Shown here: positions 16,975 through 25,851 of the stretch, piece by piece
Numbering within the stretch: position 1 is the first letter of the stretch
Layout: every line of letters begins with the position of its first letter
Source: Pseudogemmatithrix spongiicola
Lineage (GTDB): Bacteria > Gemmatimonadota > Gemmatimonadetes > Gemmatimonadales > Gemmatimonadaceae
NCBI RefSeq assembly: GCF_030623445.1
Contig: NZ_CP130613.1
Coordinates: 620,001 to 684,000, forward strand
Length of the DNA stretch: 64,000 nt
Direction of reading: 5' to 3'
Notes under the pieces: model-generated
Seen by the model: the letters and a program-made list of their open reading frames with translations, nothing else
Databases searched by the model: none
Told to the model about the DNA's origin: nothing
Translations under genes and position numbers: made by a program

Positions 16975-17611
16975 CCGGATCCAGACCGACGTGCGCAACG
17001 GATCCGGCGCCGACGCCTTCGAGGCGGAGGCCGCCTCGAACGCGGCGCGGATGGTCGAGTTCGAGACGCTGGTGCGCCGCGAGCTCGAGCTGATCGGCGA
17101 GGACCCGAATCGGGAAGGCTTGCTGAAGACGCCGGAACGCGTGGCGAAGGCGATGAGCTGGCTGACGCGCGGCTACGACATGGACGTCGCCGAGGTCGTG
17201 GGCGACGCGGTGTTCGAGGAACAGCACGAATCGATGGTCATGGTGCGCGACATCGAGCTGTATTCGATGTGCGAGCATCACATGCTGCCGTTCTTCGGGA
17301 AGGCGCACATCGCCTACATCCCGCAGGGGCGCATCGTCGGCTTGAGCAAGCTGCCGCGCATCGTCGAGGTGTTCTCGCGGCGCCTGCAGGTGCAGGAGCG
17401 GCTTACGGAGCAGATCGCCCAGGCCATCCATGACGTCCTCAAGCCCGAGGGCGTGGGCGTCGTCATCGAGTGCGAGCACCTGTGCATGATGATGCGCGGC
17501 GTCGAGAAGCAGAACTCGCGGACGATCACCTCGGCGCTGAAGGGCTCGTTCCGGAACGAGCCGGCGACGCGCGACGAGTTCCTGCGGCTCGTGTACGGTT
17601 CGGGGCGGTGA
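16952..17611 (+). CDS. folE: GTP cyclohydrolase I
   Basis: 219 residues from the ATG at 16952, inside the PTPS gene. The enzyme converts GTP to 7,8-dihydroneopterin triphosphate, the PTPS substrate and first folate precursor. Zinc ligands are visible in MCEHHMLPF and [12 protein letters not shown], and the [29 protein letters not shown] and [10 protein letters not shown] blocks are canonical. The first 25 residues are a variable tail. It overlaps the SDR gene downstream by four bases (GTGA). Confidence 0.95.
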   Translation: MSNTMAADRIQTDVRNGSGADAFEAEAASNAARMVEFETLVRRELELIGEDPNREGLLKTPERVAKAMSWLTRGYDMDVAEVVGDAVFEEQHESMVMVRDIELYSMCEHHMLPFFGKAHIAYIPQGRIVGLSKLPRIVEVFSRRLQVQERLTEQIAQAIHDVLKPEGVGVVIECEHLCMMMRGVEKQNSRTITSALKGSFRNEPATRDEFLRLVYGSGR

Positions 17612-18327
17612 CGCTGCCGCTGGCCGGACGCACGGCGCTCGTGACGGGCGCCTCGCGGGGCATCGGGGCGGCAGTGGCGCGCGCGCTGGCATCGGCTGGC
17701 GCGCGCGTGGCGTTGGTCTCGCGCTCGCAGGCGGCGCTCGAGGCCGTGGCGGCGACGCTGCCGCACGCGCCGGTGGTCATCGCCGACGATCTCCTGCAGC
17801 CGATCGCCGCGACGACGGTCGCGGCCGCCGCCACCGAGGCGTTCGGGGCGACGCCGGACATCGTGGTGCTCGCGGCCGGGACATTCCCGCTGGGGCCGGT
17901 GGATGCCATCGCGGAGGACGAACTCGAGACCGCGTTCGGCCTGAATGCCATCGCGCCGCTGCGGCTCGTGCGCGCCTTCCTCCCGGCGATGCGCGCGCGC
18001 GACACGGGGCATGTGGTCTTCCTTGGCTCGCTGGCCGACCGCCACGTGTTTCCGTCGAACGCCGTCTATGCGGCGACCAAGCACGCGCTGCGCGCGACGG
18101 CCGAAGCCGTGCGGGCCGAGTCGCGGGGAAGCGGCGTGCGCTGCACGCTCGTGTCGCCGGCGGCCACCGACACGCCGATCTGGGACCCGCACGATCCGGA
18201 CGCGCAGGCTCACCTGCCGAATCGGGACGAGATGCTCCGGCCCGAGGACGTCGCCGACGCCGTGCTGTGGAGCGTCACCCGCCCGCCTGCCGTCAATCTC
18301 GACGAGATCCGGCTCTCGCGCAGTTAG
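17608..18327 (+). CDS. Short-chain dehydrogenase/reductase, candidate sepiapterin-reductase-like enzyme
   Basis: 239 residues from the GTG at 17608, overlapping the folE stop. The NAD(P)-binding TGASRGIG lies at residues 14-21, and the active site consists of Ser in VFLGSLAD and Tyr-x-x-x-Lys in YAATK. It is a classical SDR of normal length. SDR substrate cannot be read from motifs. Its place as third gene after PTPS and GTP cyclohydrolase I suggests reduction of 6-pyruvoyltetrahydropterin to tetrahydrobiopterin, the role of sepiapterin reductase. Confidence 0.85.
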   Translation: MTLPLAGRTALVTGASRGIGAAVARALASAGARVALVSRSQAALEAVAATLPHAPVVIADDLLQPIAATTVAAAATEAFGATPDIVVLAAGTFPLGPVDAIAEDELETAFGLNAIAPLRLVRAFLPAMRARDTGHVVFLGSLADRHVFPSNAVYAATKHALRATAEAVRAESRGSGVRCTLVSPAATDTPIWDPHDPDAQAHLPNRDEMLRPEDVADAVLWSVTRPPAVNLDEIRLSRS

Positions 18328-18354
18328 CGGCGCGCGAGCTGGCGTGGGTGCCCG

Positions 18355-19488
18355 CTAGAGCGACGCCCCGCGCGAGAGCACGTCCTCCTCGAACTCCTCC
18401 GCGACCGAGCGCGCCACCTCGCTGAGCGAGTTGGTGGCCGCGTACACGGCGCGCTGACGCTCCGACGAGGTCGGGGCGCCCTCCGCGATGCCCCGCAGGT
18501 GCGCGGTGTGCCGCGACGTCCCGTCGAGATGGCCGTCGGCGACGAGCTCGTCGAGCGTGCGCGCGAGGTACTTCCGTGCCGGTGCGTGCGTGCCGTCATT
18601 CACGATGACGAGTTCGGCGTCCATGCCGTGCCGCGACGCACGCCACTTGTTCTCGCGCACGCGCCACATCGGCGGGAACGTGCGGCCCTGCCCGGCGGCG
18701 ACCCGCGCACCGGCGCGCTTCGCCAACGCCTGCGCCAGCGCCACGATGTCCGCGGTCTCGCGCAGCGTCGCGAGGCCGTCGCAGATGCGGATCTCGATCG
18801 TCCCGTAGCGCGGGCTCGGCCGGATGTCCCACCAGAGGTCCTTCAGCGACGTGATGGCCTCGGCCTTCGTCAGGGTCTCGACGAGCTCGCAGAACTCGTT
18901 CCAATCGTGGACCAGCTGCGGACTCCCACCGGTCGGCAGCGCCTCGAACACCGTGACGCGCGACGAGGCGAGGCCGGTGGGGTCGCCCTCCCAGAACGGC
19001 GAGCTGGTGGAAACCGCGAGCAGCAGCGCCAGGTCGTGCAGGAGCTCGTTCTGGATGGCGATGGCGACTTCCGGGTTCTCCATGCCGATGTGCACGTGGA
19101 GCCCGAAGATCTGCAGGCGGCGCGCGATCCACTGGTTGCGCGCGATCAGGCCGTGATAGCGGTCGGCCGGGAACAGCTTGCGCTCCGTGTAGCGCGCCGT
19201 CGGGTGCGTGCCCGTGGCGATGAAGCGCACGCCGAGGCCTTTGGCGATGGGCAGCAATCGCTCGGCTGTGGCGCGGAGGTCGGCCTCGGCGTGCGCCGCA
19301 TCGCGGCAGACGCCGGTGGAGAGCTCGATCATGCTCTGGAAGATCTCGGGCTGTACGGTCGCGGGCCCGGACCAGCGGTGCAGCAGTTGCGGAGCCTTGG
19401 GGGACAGCTCGTGGGTCTCGCGATCCACGATCTGCAGCTCCACCTCGACGCCGAGCGTGAACGGCTCGGACTTGGCGAATTCGAGCAT
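18355..19488 (-). CDS. ybdK: YbdK-type carboxylate-amine ligase (glutamate-cysteine ligase family 2)
   Basis: 377 residues. GEVELQIVD-type opening (TLGVEVELQIVDRET), GTHPTARY, the metal/ATP block FGLHVHIGM and the WWDIRPSPRYGTIEIRICD segment are those of the GCS2/YbdK group. Members condense glutamate with cysteine weakly or act on other amines; the true substrate is often unknown. It is a single gene, divergent from the next one; a TACAAT hexamer on the minus strand in the 90-base gap could be its -10 element. Confidence 0.88.
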   Translation of the reverse strand: MLEFAKSEPFTLGVEVELQIVDRETHELSPKAPQLLHRWSGPATVQPEIFQSMIELSTGVCRDAAHAEADLRATAERLLPIAKGLGVRFIATGTHPTARYTERKLFPADRYHGLIARNQWIARRLQIFGLHVHIGMENPEVAIAIQNELLHDLALLLAVSTSSPFWEGDPTGLASSRVTVFEALPTGGSPQLVHDWNEFCELVETLTKAEAITSLKDLWWDIRPSPRYGTIEIRICDGLATLRETADIVALAQALAKRAGARVAAGQGRTFPPMWRVRENKWRASRHGMDAELVIVNDGTHAPARKYLARTLDELVADGHLDGTSRHTAHLRGIAEGAPTSSERQRAVYAATNSLSEVARSVAEEFEEDVLSRGASL

Positions 19489-19580
19489 GGGAGTCGGGGT
19501 GGGAGGAGGGCGCGCGCAGGATGCAGCTACGCCACAGACAGACTGGATTGTACCCGTATCATAGGTGATTGTTCCTCTTG

Positions 19581-20219
19581 ATGCGACTGGAACTCGCCGA
19601 GCGCCTGGTGTGCCCCGCGCCGCACGTGCGCACGCCGTTGATCGTCATCGCGGAGGAGACGCGCGATCGCGATCTCGTGCGCGGCACCGCGGGGTGCATG
19701 CTGTGCCATCGCGAAGGGATCTTCAGCGACGGCTCGCTACGCTTCGGTCGCGAGGCGCGCGCGCGCGGCCTCGCGTCGCCCGACGCCTCTGCGGCTGGCG
19801 CCGTGGACGACGCGGCGCTGCTCCGGCTCGCGGCGCTCCTGGGCCTCGGTGAGGCGCGCCTGCCTGTCCTGCTCGCTGCCTCGTTCGCCGCCTTCGCCGA
19901 GCCGCTCGTCGTGCGGTATGACGCGCTCGTGGCGGTGTTCGGTGTCGATGGGCCGAGCCCGAGCGGCGTGGGGAACGTGAGCGGCTGCGGCGACGCACTG
20001 CCGTTCGCCGATGCCACTTTCGACGCGGCGGCGCTGGATGGCGCGATGAGCGCAGCGGTCATGGCCGAGGCCGTGCGCGGCGTGCGCACGGGCGGCCGCG
20101 TGATGGCGGCCGTGTCGCTTCCGCTGCCACAGGGCGTGCGCGAGCTCGCCCGCGACGAGCGGCACTGGGTCGGCGAGGTCCTGGCGCCGGCGATCGTCGT
20201 GCCGCTGCGCCGCGCATAG
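19581..20219 (+). CDS. Trm112-like zinc-ribbon plus degenerate methyltransferase-like protein
   Basis: 212 residues from the ATG at 19581; an in-frame TTG at 19569 is less likely. Residues 1-55 look like a Trm112-type domain (LVCPAPHVRTPL, then CMLCHREGIFSDG). The rest follows the strand order of a SAM-dependent methyltransferase late half, with GDALPFADATFDAAALDGAM and a GGRVMAAVSLPL strand, but the glycine-rich SAM loop is not evident. It may be an inactive or remodelled methyltransferase relative. Function unknown. Confidence 0.5.
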   Translation: MRLELAERLVCPAPHVRTPLIVIAEETRDRDLVRGTAGCMLCHREGIFSDGSLRFGREARARGLASPDASAAGAVDDAALLRLAALLGLGEARLPVLLAASFAAFAEPLVVRYDALVAVFGVDGPSPSGVGNVSGCGDALPFADATFDAAALDGAMSAAVMAEAVRGVRTGGRVMAAVSLPLPQGVRELARDERHWVGEVLAPAIVVPLRRA

Positions 20220-20273
20220 GCGGCCGACGCGCGGCGCAGCGCCGACGGCGCGCCAACGGCGCGCCAACGGCGT
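20220..20273. repeat. Short GC-rich repeats between convergent genes
   Basis: The gap holds two tandem copies of ACGGCGCGCCA plus related half-copies, made of self-complementary GGCGCGCC units. It can form small hairpins and may act as a weak bidirectional terminator. Confidence 0.35.
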
Positions 20274-20981
20274 TCAGCGCAGGCGCAGGGCGAGTCCGAG
20301 GTGCAGGCGCAGGTCGTGCTGCGGCGGCGTCTTCCGCGAGCTCAGCGGCGCGAATGGCGTGCCATCGGCGTTGTGAGGCGCCAAGGGGAAGGTCCAGATC
20401 ACGTCGTCGAGCGATGCCTGGACGCCGACCCGGTCGTTGAGCCAGTGACGGCCGCGGACGCCAAGCAGGACGCCGATGGTCGTGTTGCTGCTCGGGAAGT
20501 TGTGAAACACGGTCTCGGTCGAGAATGCGTCGCCGGTCATGACGATGACGGTCGGCGCGAGGACGGCGGAGAGCGCCGTCCACTCCCGGTCGACGACGCG
20601 GTACGACGGCCCGGCCCACAGCGTCGTCAGCGCGCCCTTGTAGCGATTCGTGATGAGGAACGGCCCCGACTCGTCGCCGAGCCCGGTGGCGGAGATGGCG
20701 CGCTCGACGCCGTGGTGCATGACGCCGAGTTCGGCAAAGACATGGCCGCGGATGGCGAAGGTGGCGGCGGCGCCGATCGCGGGACCGGCGCTGCGCTCGC
20801 CGCGCTGCCGGACGTACAGTGGCGGCCCGAGGTTGCTGCCGCGCAGCACGCGATCGAATTCCACGCCGGGGCTGTGGACGATGCCCCCGAGGATGCTGAT
20901 TTCGCCGCGCTGCGCGGCGAGGCTGCGCGGCGCGCCCACCGCCGCCGCGCAGAGGATGCCGAGGAGCAACCTGCGGATCAA
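20274..20981 (-). CDS. Exported outer-membrane beta-barrel-like protein
   Basis: 235 residues from a TTG that overlaps the upstream acyl-CoA ligase stop (TTGA). A signal peptide (about residues 1-23, cleaving after SLAAQ) precedes alternating hydrophobic strands with Gly/aromatic residues (GHVFAELGVMHHGVE, GVLLGVRGRHWLNDRVGV) and a final LRLHLGLALRLR strand. The pattern fits a small beta-barrel of OmpA/OMP_b-brl type. No catalytic motif is seen. Confidence 0.55.
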   Translation of the reverse strand: MIRRLLLGILCAAAVGAPRSLAAQRGEISILGGIVHSPGVEFDRVLRGSNLGPPLYVRQRGERSAGPAIGAAATFAIRGHVFAELGVMHHGVERAISATGLGDESGPFLITNRYKGALTTLWAGPSYRVVDREWTALSAVLAPTVIVMTGDAFSTETVFHNFPSSNTTIGVLLGVRGRHWLNDRVGVQASLDDVIWTFPLAPHNADGTPFAPLSSRKTPPQHDLRLHLGLALRLR

Positions 20982-22795
20982 TCCGCCCCCTCGTACAGGC
21001 TGTCGATCAACGCCCTGTACTGCGTGTCGATCACCTTGCGCTTGACGCTGAGCTTGGGCGTGAGCTCGCCCCGCTCAATCGAGAAATCGTGCTCGAGCAG
21101 GCCGATCTTCTTCGGCGACTCGAAGCTGGCGAGGCCCTCGATGGTCTTGCGCACTTCCTTGTCCATCTTCGCCTGGATCGTCGGCATCTCGAGCAGCTGC
21201 TTGCGGTCGGTCCAGATGATGTTCTTGAGCGCCGCCCACTTCTCGAGGTTGTCCCAGTTGGGGACGATGAGCACGATCGGGAACTTGCGCTTGTCGCCGA
21301 TCATCACCGCCTGCGAGACGTACTTGTTGGTCTTGATGCGGTTCTCGATCGGCTGCGGCGCGATGTTCTTGCCGCCCGCGGTGACGATGATGTCCTTCTT
21401 GCGGTCGGTGATGCGGAGGAAGCCATCCTCGAGCACGCCGACGTCTCCGGTGTGGAACCAGCCCTCGCTGTCGATGGCCTCGGCCGTGGCGTCGGGCCGG
21501 TTGTAGTAGCCCTTCATGACATGCGGGCCGCGCGTCAGGATCTCGCCGTCGGCGGCGATCTTCACCTCGACGCCGGCCACCGGCTTGCCCACCGAGCCGA
21601 TGCGGAAGGCGTCGTCGGCGTTGACGGCGATCACGGGCGAGGTTTCGGTGAGGCCGTATCCCTCGAGGATCTTGAGGCCGGCCGCGTAGAAGAACTTGTT
21701 GATCGTCGGGTTGAGCGGGGCGCCGCCCGACACGAAGTAGCGGAGCCGGCCGCCGGTGCGCTCCTTGAGCTTGCTGAACACGAGCTTCTGCGCGATGCCG
21801 TACTTCCACGCGAGGAAGCCGCCGGGCTCGCGGCCGGCCAGCTTCTCGTTGGCCCAGGCATCGGCCACGCCGACGGCCCAGCGGAAGATCTTCGCCTTCA
21901 CCGCGCCGCCACTCACGGCGTTCTCGAGCACGCGGGCGTACATCTTCTCGAAGAGGCGCGGCACCGACATGCAGAAGTGCGGCTTCACCTCGGAGAGGTT
22001 GAGCGGCACGGTGTCGATGCTCTCCGCGTACGCGATGCTCACGCCGCAGCAGAAGAACAGGTAATCGCCCATGCGCTCGAAGATGTGCGAGAGCGGCAGG
22101 AAGCTCAGCGCGACCTCGCCCGCGCGCACCGGCACCTTCTTCTCGGACGCCTTCACGTTCGAGTAGATGTTGTCGTGCGTCAGCATCACGCCCTTGGGGA
22201 GGCCGGTGGTGCCCGAGGTGTAGATCAGGGTGGCGAGGTCGTCCGGCTGCACCGACAGGGCGCCGGCCTTGAACGCCGCGGCCTTCTCCGGCGAGTCCAT
22301 CGTCGCGCCCTTCGCCTCGATCTCGGCCAGCGTGAAATCGACGCCGTCGGGCTTGCTGTCGACGAACGAGATGATGTGGCGCAGGGTCTTGAACTCGCCG
22401 CGCACGGACTTGGCCTTCGCCGCTTGCTCCGGCGTGCTGACGAACAGCGCCACGGCGCCGGAGTCGTTCAGCGGGTGCACGATCTGCTCGGCGGGCAGCG
22501 TCGGATACACGGGCACGTCCGTCATGCCGCTGCAGAGGCAGGCCCAGTCGGCGAGCGCCCACTCGGGGCGGTTCTCCGACATGATGCCGACGCGGTCCCC
22601 GCGCTTCACGCCGAGGGATTCGAGGCCGAGCGTGATGTGGCGCACGCGCCGCAGCACGTCCTTGTGCGAGATCGGCTGGTAGCGACCGTCCTTCTTGAAC
22701 TGGTAGGCCGCGGGCAGGTCGTGGGACTCGACAGATTGGAAGAAGATCTGTGTCAGTGTGCCCGGCGCGGGGCGCGGGCCTCCAGTGGCGATCAT
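20978..22795 (-). CDS. fadD: Long-chain fatty-acid-CoA ligase (AMP-forming)
   Basis: 605 residues, the usual length. The adenylate-forming motifs are in order: P-loop LIYTSGTTGLPKGVMLTHDN, EGYGLTETSPV, FHTGDVG, and ITDRKKDIIVTAGGKNIAP with the hinge/lysine region. The enzyme activates fatty acids to acyl-CoA with ATP for degradation or lipid synthesis. It shares a transcript with the barrel-like gene after it (4-base overlap), which could be linked to uptake, though that is only positional. A crotonase occurs at 48295. Confidence 0.93.
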   Translation of the reverse strand: MIATGGPRPAPGTLTQIFFQSVESHDLPAAYQFKKDGRYQPISHKDVLRRVRHITLGLESLGVKRGDRVGIMSENRPEWALADWACLCSGMTDVPVYPTLPAEQIVHPLNDSGAVALFVSTPEQAAKAKSVRGEFKTLRHIISFVDSKPDGVDFTLAEIEAKGATMDSPEKAAAFKAGALSVQPDDLATLIYTSGTTGLPKGVMLTHDNIYSNVKASEKKVPVRAGEVALSFLPLSHIFERMGDYLFFCCGVSIAYAESIDTVPLNLSEVKPHFCMSVPRLFEKMYARVLENAVSGGAVKAKIFRWAVGVADAWANEKLAGREPGGFLAWKYGIAQKLVFSKLKERTGGRLRYFVSGGAPLNPTINKFFYAAGLKILEGYGLTETSPVIAVNADDAFRIGSVGKPVAGVEVKIAADGEILTRGPHVMKGYYNRPDATAEAIDSEGWFHTGDVGVLEDGFLRITDRKKDIIVTAGGKNIAPQPIENRIKTNKYVSQAVMIGDKRKFPIVLIVPNWDNLEKWAALKNIIWTDRKQLLEMPTIQAKMDKEVRKTIEGLASFESPKKIGLLEHDFSIERGELTPKLSVKRKVIDTQYRALIDSLYEGAD

Positions 22796-22853
22796 CGGCT
22801 GGTCTCTCGCGTGAGGGTCGGCGACGGACTGCTACAGAGCGAACGAAGGGTTC

Positions 22854-23645
22854 CTAGATGCTGGGCGGACGGATATGCACGACATAGCGCAGCGGACTCC
22901 CCGGCACGGGCATCCCGCGGGCGCGCAGCTCCGCGATGACGATGAAGCTGTCCGGCTGCACGGGCAGCAGGTTGGCGTACACGCGCAGGCGGCGCGAGAC
23001 CGTGCCGTCCGCACGCGTGGTATCGAGCAGCCCGTGACGCGAGGCGGCGGCGGGCCAGAGCGCGACCTTCGACGTGTCCGTCGGGGCCAGGGTGTCCCCC
23101 TGGTGCACGATGCGCCAGCGGACGATCCAACCCGCCACGCCGGGGCTTCCCCCGCCGACGGTATCCCGGCTCTGCAGGGTGAGCGACAGGGCCGGGCTGA
23201 CGCTCGGCGGGCTGTCCGGGATGTTGTAGGTGAAGGTGATGTCGGTGGCGCCGCTGCGCACCGTGTCGGGGCGCGGCGTCACCTGTACCGTGCGGCGCTG
23301 CGACTGCAGGCCGTTCACGCTGGCGACGAGCCGCACGGGGCCGCTGCGGCGCGCGGCGGTGAGGAATCCGTTGGCATCGATCGTCACGCCCGTATCGAGC
23401 GCGAAGAACTCCACTGGCGCATCGGCGATCACGCCGCCGCGGCCATCGTATACCGTCGCGGCCAGCGGCGTTGCGACACCGCTGCCGTCGCGCAGCGTAT
23501 CCCCGCTCACGACGGCCGGGAAGGCGATGCCGTCGAAGTCCAGCGCCGCCACCGCATCGGGATCGGTGACCACGTCATCGCAGGCGAGGAGGCCCGCCGC
23601 GAGAAGGGCGAGCGGGGCGGCAATCCGCCCCCAGGACCGCATCAT
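22854..23645 (-). CDS. Lipoprotein with Ig-like (Big) domains
   Basis: 263 residues. The signal MMRSWGRIAAPLALLAAGLLAC ends in a lipobox with Cys at 22. The mature part has one or two immunoglobulin-like beta units (TLRDGSGVATPLAATVYDGRG, then APVEFFALDTGVTIDANGFLTAARRSG), which resemble Big-type domains of secreted proteins. The start overlaps the parA stop. No enzyme motif. It resembles other lipoproteins at 42756-44578. Confidence 0.6.
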   Translation of the reverse strand: MMRSWGRIAAPLALLAAGLLACDDVVTDPDAVAALDFDGIAFPAVVSGDTLRDGSGVATPLAATVYDGRGGVIADAPVEFFALDTGVTIDANGFLTAARRSGPVRLVASVNGLQSQRRTVQVTPRPDTVRSGATDITFTYNIPDSPPSVSPALSLTLQSRDTVGGGSPGVAGWIVRWRIVHQGDTLAPTDTSKVALWPAAASRHGLLDTTRADGTVSRRLRVYANLLPVQPDSFIVIAELRARGMPVPGSPLRYVVHIRPPSI

Positions 23646-24412
23646 CCCGCCGCGCGCTCCGCGAGCTTGGTCGCGAGGTTCACGTAGGCCTGCGAGGCGG
23701 CATCCGCCGGCGACCGCACCACCGCCGGCTGTCCCGCGGCGAACGCCTCGGCCAGCGCCGGGCTGCGCGGGATCACGACGTCCAGCATCAGATGCGATGG
23801 GACCTTCTCGCGGATGTACTGCACCGTGCTCTCGCAGGCTGGGTTGCCGGCCTCGTACATCGTGAGCAGGATGCCGTCGAAGACGAGGTGCTCGTGGGTC
23901 GTCACGATATCCTGTACCCCACGCAGGATCTGGGGTGTCGTCTGGAGGGCCAGCGGTTCCGCCTGCAGCGGGATCAGCACGCGATCGGCCGAGGCCAGCG
24001 TGCGTCGCGTCACGGGGCCCAGGCCCGGCGGCGTGTCCACCACGACGATATCGCAGCGTTCCTTGGCGGCGGCGAGCATGCGCGGCAACTGCTCGCCGCT
24101 GGCGATCTGTTCTTGGTAGTTCGTGTGATCCGCGAGGTCGGTGACCGAGCCGGCGAGCATCACGCGCAGCCAGGGCAGCGTCGTCGGCAGCAGCACATCG
24201 CGCAGCGTGCGTTCGCCGGAGAGGTAATCGGCGAAGCCATAGGTCGGGTGATCCTTGCGGAGGCCGGCGCCAAAGCGCACGGAGCCCTGGGGGTCGACGT
24301 CGACGAGCAACGTCTTCATGCCGCGCCGCGCGAAGGCGGCGGCGAGATTCACGGCGGTGGTCGTCTTGCCGACGCCGCCCTTTTGACTGACGATCGCGAG
24401 GACCTTGCCCAA
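23642..24412 (-). CDS. ParA/MinD-family ATPase
   Basis: 256 residues from a TTG two bases after the TPR gene. The deviant Walker A KGGVGKTT (residues 11-18) carries the signature lysine, switch I/II are DVDPQGS and VVDTPPGLGP, and the C-terminal PRSPALAEAF is the ParA/Soj fingerprint. Such proteins form ATP-dependent dimers on DNA or membranes to segregate or position cargo. No parB or parS was seen beside it, so it may position something other than the chromosome. Confidence 0.88.
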   Translation of the reverse strand: MGKVLAIVSQKGGVGKTTTAVNLAAAFARRGMKTLLVDVDPQGSVRFGAGLRKDHPTYGFADYLSGERTLRDVLLPTTLPWLRVMLAGSVTDLADHTNYQEQIASGEQLPRMLAAAKERCDIVVVDTPPGLGPVTRRTLASADRVLIPLQAEPLALQTTPQILRGVQDIVTTHEHLVFDGILLTMYEAGNPACESTVQYIREKVPSHLMLDVVIPRSPALAEAFAAGQPAVVRSPADAASQAYVNLATKLAERAAG

Positions 24413-24414
24413 CG

Positions 24415-24867
24415 TCAGGTACCGGCCGAAGGTGAGGAGCTGTCGGTGGCGATCAGCTGGTCGAGCGTGGCCTGCGCATGCGCGACCCAGCGTTCGGTCT
24501 CGGGACCGGCGGGCGCTTGCGCGAGGAAGGCCTTGAGATGCTTCACGGCGAAGTGTCCGTCGCCGCGCTTGATGAGCAGGAAGGCGAGCCCGTAGTGCGC
24601 ACCCGAGAGCGAGGGGTCGATCTCCAGGGCCTTCCGGTACGCGCGGATCGCTTCCTCGACGCGGCCGATCTTCGACAGCGCGATGGCGAGGTTCTGCAGG
24701 ACCTTGAGGTCGTCCGGCCGCTCCCGCAGCGCGAGGCGGTACGAGGTCACCGCCGCGTCGTAGTCGCCCTGACGTTCCAAGACCAGCGCCTCGCTGAGAT
24801 AGTCGAGGCGCTGCCGGTCCTGCGCGTTCTCGGAACGGCCGCCGAAGAGGCGGTCCCAGAAGGACAT
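24415..24867 (-). CDS. TPR-repeat protein
   Basis: 150 residues from the ATG at 24867 (MSFWDRLFGGRS). The longer upstream frame runs through the divergent promoter region and lacks support. About three TPR units follow from residue 25: EALVLERQGDYDAAVTSYRLAL, NLAIALSKIGRVEEAIRAYRKAL and AHYGLAFLLIKRGDGHFAVKHLKAF. It probably acts as an adaptor. It precedes parA by two bases, so the two products likely work together. Confidence 0.78.
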   Translation of the reverse strand: MSFWDRLFGGRSENAQDRQRLDYLSEALVLERQGDYDAAVTSYRLALRERPDDLKVLQNLAIALSKIGRVEEAIRAYRKALEIDPSLSGAHYGLAFLLIKRGDGHFAVKHLKAFLAQAPAGPETERWVAHAQATLDQLIATDSSSPSAGT

Positions 24868-24976
24868 AGGGCGTCTGGATGGGGGACGGGCAAAAGCTAT
24901 AGATACGCCCCGACCGGGGGAAGCTGTGACGCTGCTGCCCTTACTGCGCGCGGGTCCCGCGAGATAGGTTGCAACC

Positions 24977-25489
24977 ATGCCCGCGCGCCGCACCGCCCCC
25001 AAGGAGACCTTCCACGTCGACTGGCCGCTCTTCGGCGAGCTCTCGCGCGCCCTCGCGCTCAAGGTGTCGAAGAGTTTCGATCCCGATCTGGTTGTCGGCA
25101 TCGCGACGGCCGGCGTCGTCCCGGGCGCGGTGGTCGCGGCGATGCTCGACCGCCCCTTCCACTCGATGATCGTCTCGCGGCGCTACTCGGCCAAGACGGT
25201 GCGCGAGACGCCGGCCGTGCTCTCCGCGGCGCCGGCGGATGTGATCGGGAAGCGGGCGCTCATCGTCGACGAGACCTGCGACGGCGGCGATACGATGCGG
25301 CTCGCGATCGCTGCGCTCGTCAATGCCGGCGCGAAGGAAGTGCGCACGGCGGTGAGTTTCCGCACGGGAACGTACGAGCCGGACTTTGCGGCCCTCGAGA
25401 CGGAAGCGCGCATCGTGCTCCCCTGGGACCGGGAGCAGATCGTGAACGGCGTGCTCGTGCCGAATCCCAAGTACGACGGGATGCTCTGA
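24977..25489 (+). CDS. Type I phosphoribosyltransferase, purine type
   Basis: 170 residues. The PRPP-binding motif is ALIVDETCDGGDTM (two acidic residues then G-G-D-T), and VVGIATAGVVPGAVVA is the pyrophosphate loop. It resembles archaeal/bacterial xanthine or hypoxanthine-guanine phosphoribosyltransferases of the short type. Base specificity cannot be assigned. It starts 109 bases from the divergent TPR gene. Confidence 0.82.
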   Translation: MPARRTAPKETFHVDWPLFGELSRALALKVSKSFDPDLVVGIATAGVVPGAVVAAMLDRPFHSMIVSRRYSAKTVRETPAVLSAAPADVIGKRALIVDETCDGGDTMRLAIAALVNAGAKEVRTAVSFRTGTYEPDFAALETEARIVLPWDREQIVNGVLVPNPKYDGML

Positions 25490-25491
25490 CG

Positions 25492-25842
25492 CTAGACGCG
25501 CGCGCCGAGCCCCTCGCGGCTCCCCGCCAGCGCGGCGCGCACGCGCTCGGGCGCCACGCCCCGATGCGACGCATGCCAAGTCACTGCGCCCTCATCGATG
25601 ATCAATATCTGCGGCGACTCGTGCCGCACGCCGAAGTGTTGCTCGATTTCGCGCGAAAGGGGCCGCTCAGCGAGCACGTCCACCAGCTCCAGCGTGACCC
25701 CGTCCTCACGGGCCATGCGGCCGAGGACGTGTTCGCTCCAGCCGCAGAGCGAGCAGGTGGGCGAGTGCTTGTAGACGATCGTGCGGCCGGGGCGCGAGGT
25801 GAGCTCGGCTGCCGAAGAAAATGTGTGTGGAACGATAGACAT
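25492..25842 (-). CDS. YtxJ/BrxC-like thioredoxin-fold protein
   Basis: 116 residues with a thioredoxin fold. The active-site stretch YKHSPTCSLCGWSEHV has a CSLC pair, and ESPQILIIDEGAVTW is the cis-Pro strand. It resembles YtxJ (BrxC), the monothiol bacilliredoxin acting on bacillithiol-mixed disulfides, in organisms that use that thiol. The second cysteine could allow dithiol chemistry. Bacillithiol use here is inferred. It ends three bases from the convergent phosphoribosyltransferase. Confidence 0.68.
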   Translation of the reverse strand: MSIVPHTFSSAAELTSRPGRTIVYKHSPTCSLCGWSEHVLGRMAREDGVTLELVDVLAERPLSREIEQHFGVRHESPQILIIDEGAVTWHASHRGVAPERVRAALAGSREGLGARV

Positions 25843-25851
25843 CGCTGAAAC

